Assembly (NCBI GenBank): GCA_016704275.1
Contig: JADJAK010000003.1
Span: 496,001 to 560,000, forward strand
Length of the DNA: 64,000 nucleotides
Direction of reading: 5' to 3'
Origin: Gemmatimonadota bacterium
GTDB lineage: Bacteria > Gemmatimonadota > Gemmatimonadetes > Gemmatimonadales > GWC2-71-9
In this document: positions 62,195 through 64,000 of the stretch, one piece after another
Position numbering within the stretch: the stretch's first letter is position 1
Layout: each line of letters opens with the position of its first letter
Translations under genes and position numbers: made by a program
The notes under the pieces: generated by a model
Databases searched by the model: none
Told to the model about the DNA's origin: nothing
What the model saw: only the letters and a program-made list of their open reading frames with translations

Positions 62195-63690
62195 GCCGAC
62201 CACTCCGCGGCCCACGCATCCGTGGCGGCAACGATCCGGTCCAGCCAACTCCGACCGTAGCGGGCCAGGAACGTCGCCGCGGTCAGGTGCCGTTCCTGCG
62301 GGGTGCCGCCAGGCCGCAATGCGTCGAGCACCCGCCGCAACTGCGCGTGCGCGATGTCATCGCGCTTCCGGAGGTGCCGTTCGAAGAGTCGTTCGAGATC
62401 CTCGGCGACGGCCGTGAGCTTGCGCCCTCGACCGGCAACGGCGCGATCAAGCACCGGATCGAGGAGGTGGCCCTCGGCGCCGAGCACACGCTCCGTCGTT
62501 GCGATCGACTGGCGCAGCGCCTCGAGTTGATCGATCACGGCCGCAGAGAGGTCGCGCCGGAGAATCGATCGTGCCAGCGTGCCGTCATCGGCGAGCACCG
62601 CCTCCGCCGAGACGCCGAGTCGTTCCAGCAGGCGCTGCACCCACGGCTCGACCAGCGTCCCGCCCCAGCGCGGCACCGGCGTCTGCGGCGTGGTGGCGAA
62701 TGGGGCGTAAAGTGCAGCGGCTTGGCGCGTGAGATAGCGGAACTCACCAGGTCCGGCCACGTAGGCGACCGTCGGCAGGATGCGCCGCTCCACCACGGGA
62801 CGCAGCAGCACGTTCGCGGAGAAGCGTTCGGGTGCTGTGGCCAGCAGCGACTCGAGATCCGAGGCCGAGAAGCGATCACCGCTTCGCCTGGCCTGGAAGC
62901 CGTCACCGTCCACCAGAAGACGCTCGCGTCCCGCGACCGTCTCGAGGAAGACCAGGGTGGCGCCCTCACCGGCACGGATGCCGGTCCCGGCATCGGGGAG
63001 CGCCGCGAGGACCGCGTCGAGCGCAGTAGCCTCGCGGAGGGCCTGGGCGAGCACGGGTCGCTGCGCGGCCTTGACGGCCGGATGCGTGGCATCGAGGCAG
63101 GCGACTCCATACGGTCCCAGCAACTGCGCCAGTGCACCGGCATACGCGGCGTGGATCGTCGCCCCGGCGACGTAATGCCGCTCGAGCCATGCCATGGTGG
63201 CGTCTGTGTCGGGCCCCGGCGGCAACGTCCGTGCGAGTCGGTCGAGTCCTTCGGTGATGTTGTCGGGGAGCGGCTCCCGCGACATCGGATGCTGCACCGC
63301 ATCGGCCGCCCGCTCGGGGAGACTCCAGCGGTCGAGTCGTCCGTGGGCATCGAGCCACGCCGCACTGCTGGCCTCGCGATGATCGTGATCGTCGCCGGCG
63401 AGCCAGAAGAGCGCCACCACCGGGCGGCGCCACTGCGCCTCCAGTCGACGCGCCAAGGCCGCGGCCGCCAGCGCCTTGTGGACCGTGTAGATCGGCCCGG
63501 TGAAGAGGCCGGGCTGCTGCCCGGTGGTCACGACCATGGCGCCAGGGGAATGCAGGCGCGCCAGCAGCGCATCGCGCTCCGCGCACGATACGATAGCCGC
63601 ATCCAGCGCCGGGTCCCAGGAGACCGTCGTGGGGACGAGGGCCGGAATCGGGGCGGGTGCGCCGCCGAGCAGTCGCAAGTCGTCGGTCAC
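62191..63690 (-). CDS. bshC: Bacillithiol biosynthesis cysteine-adding enzyme
   Basis: 499 residues from GTG 63690. VVTTGQQPGLFTGPIYTVHK and RRPVVALFWLAGDDHDHREA are the BshC nucleotide-site motifs, and the C-terminal RVLGAEGHLLDPVLDRAVAG with KLTAVAEDLERLFERHLRKR gives the coiled-coil end. It joins cysteine to glucosaminyl-malate to complete bacillithiol. BshA and BshB are not in the window. Finding it outside Firmicutes is known for Bacteroidetes, Deinococcus and some other phyla. Confidence 0.9.
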   Translation of the reverse strand: MTDDLRLLGGAPAPIPALVPTTVSWDPALDAAIVSCAERDALLARLHSPGAMVVTTGQQPGLFTGPIYTVHKALAAAALARRLEAQWRRPVVALFWLAGDDHDHREASSAAWLDAHGRLDRWSLPERAADAVQHPMSREPLPDNITEGLDRLARTLPPGPDTDATMAWLERHYVAGATIHAAYAGALAQLLGPYGVACLDATHPAVKAAQRPVLAQALREATALDAVLAALPDAGTGIRAGEGATLVFLETVAGRERLLVDGDGFQARRSGDRFSASDLESLLATAPERFSANVLLRPVVERRILPTVAYVAGPGEFRYLTRQAAALYAPFATTPQTPVPRWGGTLVEPWVQRLLERLGVSAEAVLADDGTLARSILRRDLSAAVIDQLEALRQSIATTERVLGAEGHLLDPVLDRAVAGRGRKLTAVAEDLERLFERHLRKRDDIAHAQLRRVLDALRPGGTPQERHLTAATFLARYGRSWLDRIVAATDAWAAEWSA

Positions 63691-64000
63691 GTGTCGCGCT
63701 CACCGCGGTGGTAGGGCTCGCCACGGAGGATCGTCCCCGCGCGGTAGAGCTGCTCCGCCACGACGACGCGGGCGAGTTCGTGCGGCAGGGTCAACGGGCC
63801 CAGGCTCCATCGCGTGGCGGCACGGGCGCGGACGGCCTCGGAGACCCCTTCGGCGCCCCCGATCACGAAGGCGCGATCGCGGGCGGCGAGACGCCAACCC
63901 TCGAGTTGGGTGGCCAGCGCTTCGCTGGACCACTCGCTGCCACCGACATCGAGGAGCACGACGTCGGTCGATGCGGGCAGCGCCTCGAGCAGGCGCTTCC
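63687..64000 (-). CDS. rlmH: 23S rRNA pseudouridine1915 N3-methyltransferase, 5' end outside window
   Basis: The C-terminal 103 residues of RlmH: VVLLDVGGSEWSSEALATQL, AFVIGGAEGVSEAVRARAAT with the Gly-Gly-x-Glu-Gly SAM knot, SLGPLTLPHELARVVVAEQL and YRAGTILRGEPYHRGE at the end. The normal size is about 155 residues, so a third lies beyond the window. Methylates helix 69 of the large-subunit rRNA. The stop overlaps bshC (GTGA), so rlmH leads the rlmH-bshC-murJ run. Confidence 0.95.
   Translation of the reverse strand, partial: KRLLEALPASTDVVLLDVGGSEWSSEALATQLEGWRLAARDRAFVIGGAEGVSEAVRARAATRWSLGPLTLPHELARVVVAEQLYRAGTILRGEPYHRGERDT

Overview
The window reads as a high-GC, Gram-negative (diderm) bacterial chromosome. 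It carries Kdo synthesis genes, Lpt lipopolysaccharide export genes, rpoN, many lipoproteins and secreted beta-propeller or metalloprotease proteins, and a bacillithiol-type bshC. The mix and the style of the proteins (six-bladed propeller lipoproteins, DUF5117-like metalloprotease, many ECF sigma factors) fit Gemmatimonadota best. That assignment is by recollection, not by a search. There is no phage, IS element, CRISPR array or rRNA; two tRNAs are present.

Layout. 1-8 kb: minus-strand small genes (DUF5990, SRPBCC, PAS/Cys protein), a membrane glycosyltransferase with C-terminal repeats, and a broken ECF sigma / anti-sigma / propeller locus (4.76-7.13 kb). 8.0-24.9 kb: trpG/pabA, then one very tight plus-strand run of 16 genes. 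It holds kdsB-pyrG-kdsA-kdsC-kdsD-lptC-lptA-lptB-rpoN, followed by two glycosyltransferases, an LPG-synthase-like flippase, a YfhO-like membrane protein, a polyprenol-phosphate mannose synthase, dapF and a DUF2007 protein, closed by a strong terminator. Almost every stop overlaps the next start, so this is probably one envelope operon: pyrG makes CTP, KdsB uses CTP to activate the Kdo made by KdsD/A/C, and LptABC move LPS.

24.9-31 kb: a 500-bp intergenic segment with GTGACCAGT-type repeats and an AT-rich island, then a YCII/DGPF protein with an ECF42-like sigma factor preceded by a matching ECF42-type promoter, an MHS-type transporter, an M20 peptidase and a cyclophilin. 31-37.5 kb: propeller proteins (one frameshifted), a UbiB-type kinase and a TPR membrane protein. 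37.7-42 kb: one reading frame that joins a CDP-alcohol phosphatidyltransferase to a secreted zinc metalloprotease, then an ECF sigma / RskA-like anti-sigma pair. 42-48.5 kb: S9 peptidase, CopD-like membrane protein, LVIVD lipoprotein, DUF305 lipoprotein. 48.6-55.4 kb: tRNA-Arg(CCT) and a minus-strand operon DUF512-der-plsY-gpsA-merR-surE-pcm-dedA. 55.6-64 kb: tRNA-Gly(CCC), a TPR protein, and the run rlmH-bshC-(small coiled-coil)-murJ-uvrC-thrC, with uvrC split by a frameshift.

Several otherwise conserved genes (sigma factor near 6.73 kb, anti-sigma near 5.96 kb, propeller near 33.7 kb, uvrC near 59.69 kb, and perhaps the 38.29 kb fusion) are broken or joined by what looks like a single-base change, some at short G or C runs. 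Either the consensus has residual indel errors or these loci are really decaying; read-level checking decides. A recurrent -10-like hexamer (TATCTT or TAGATT) sits before many genes and both tRNAs, sometimes only 5-6 bases before the start codon, suggesting leaderless transcripts.
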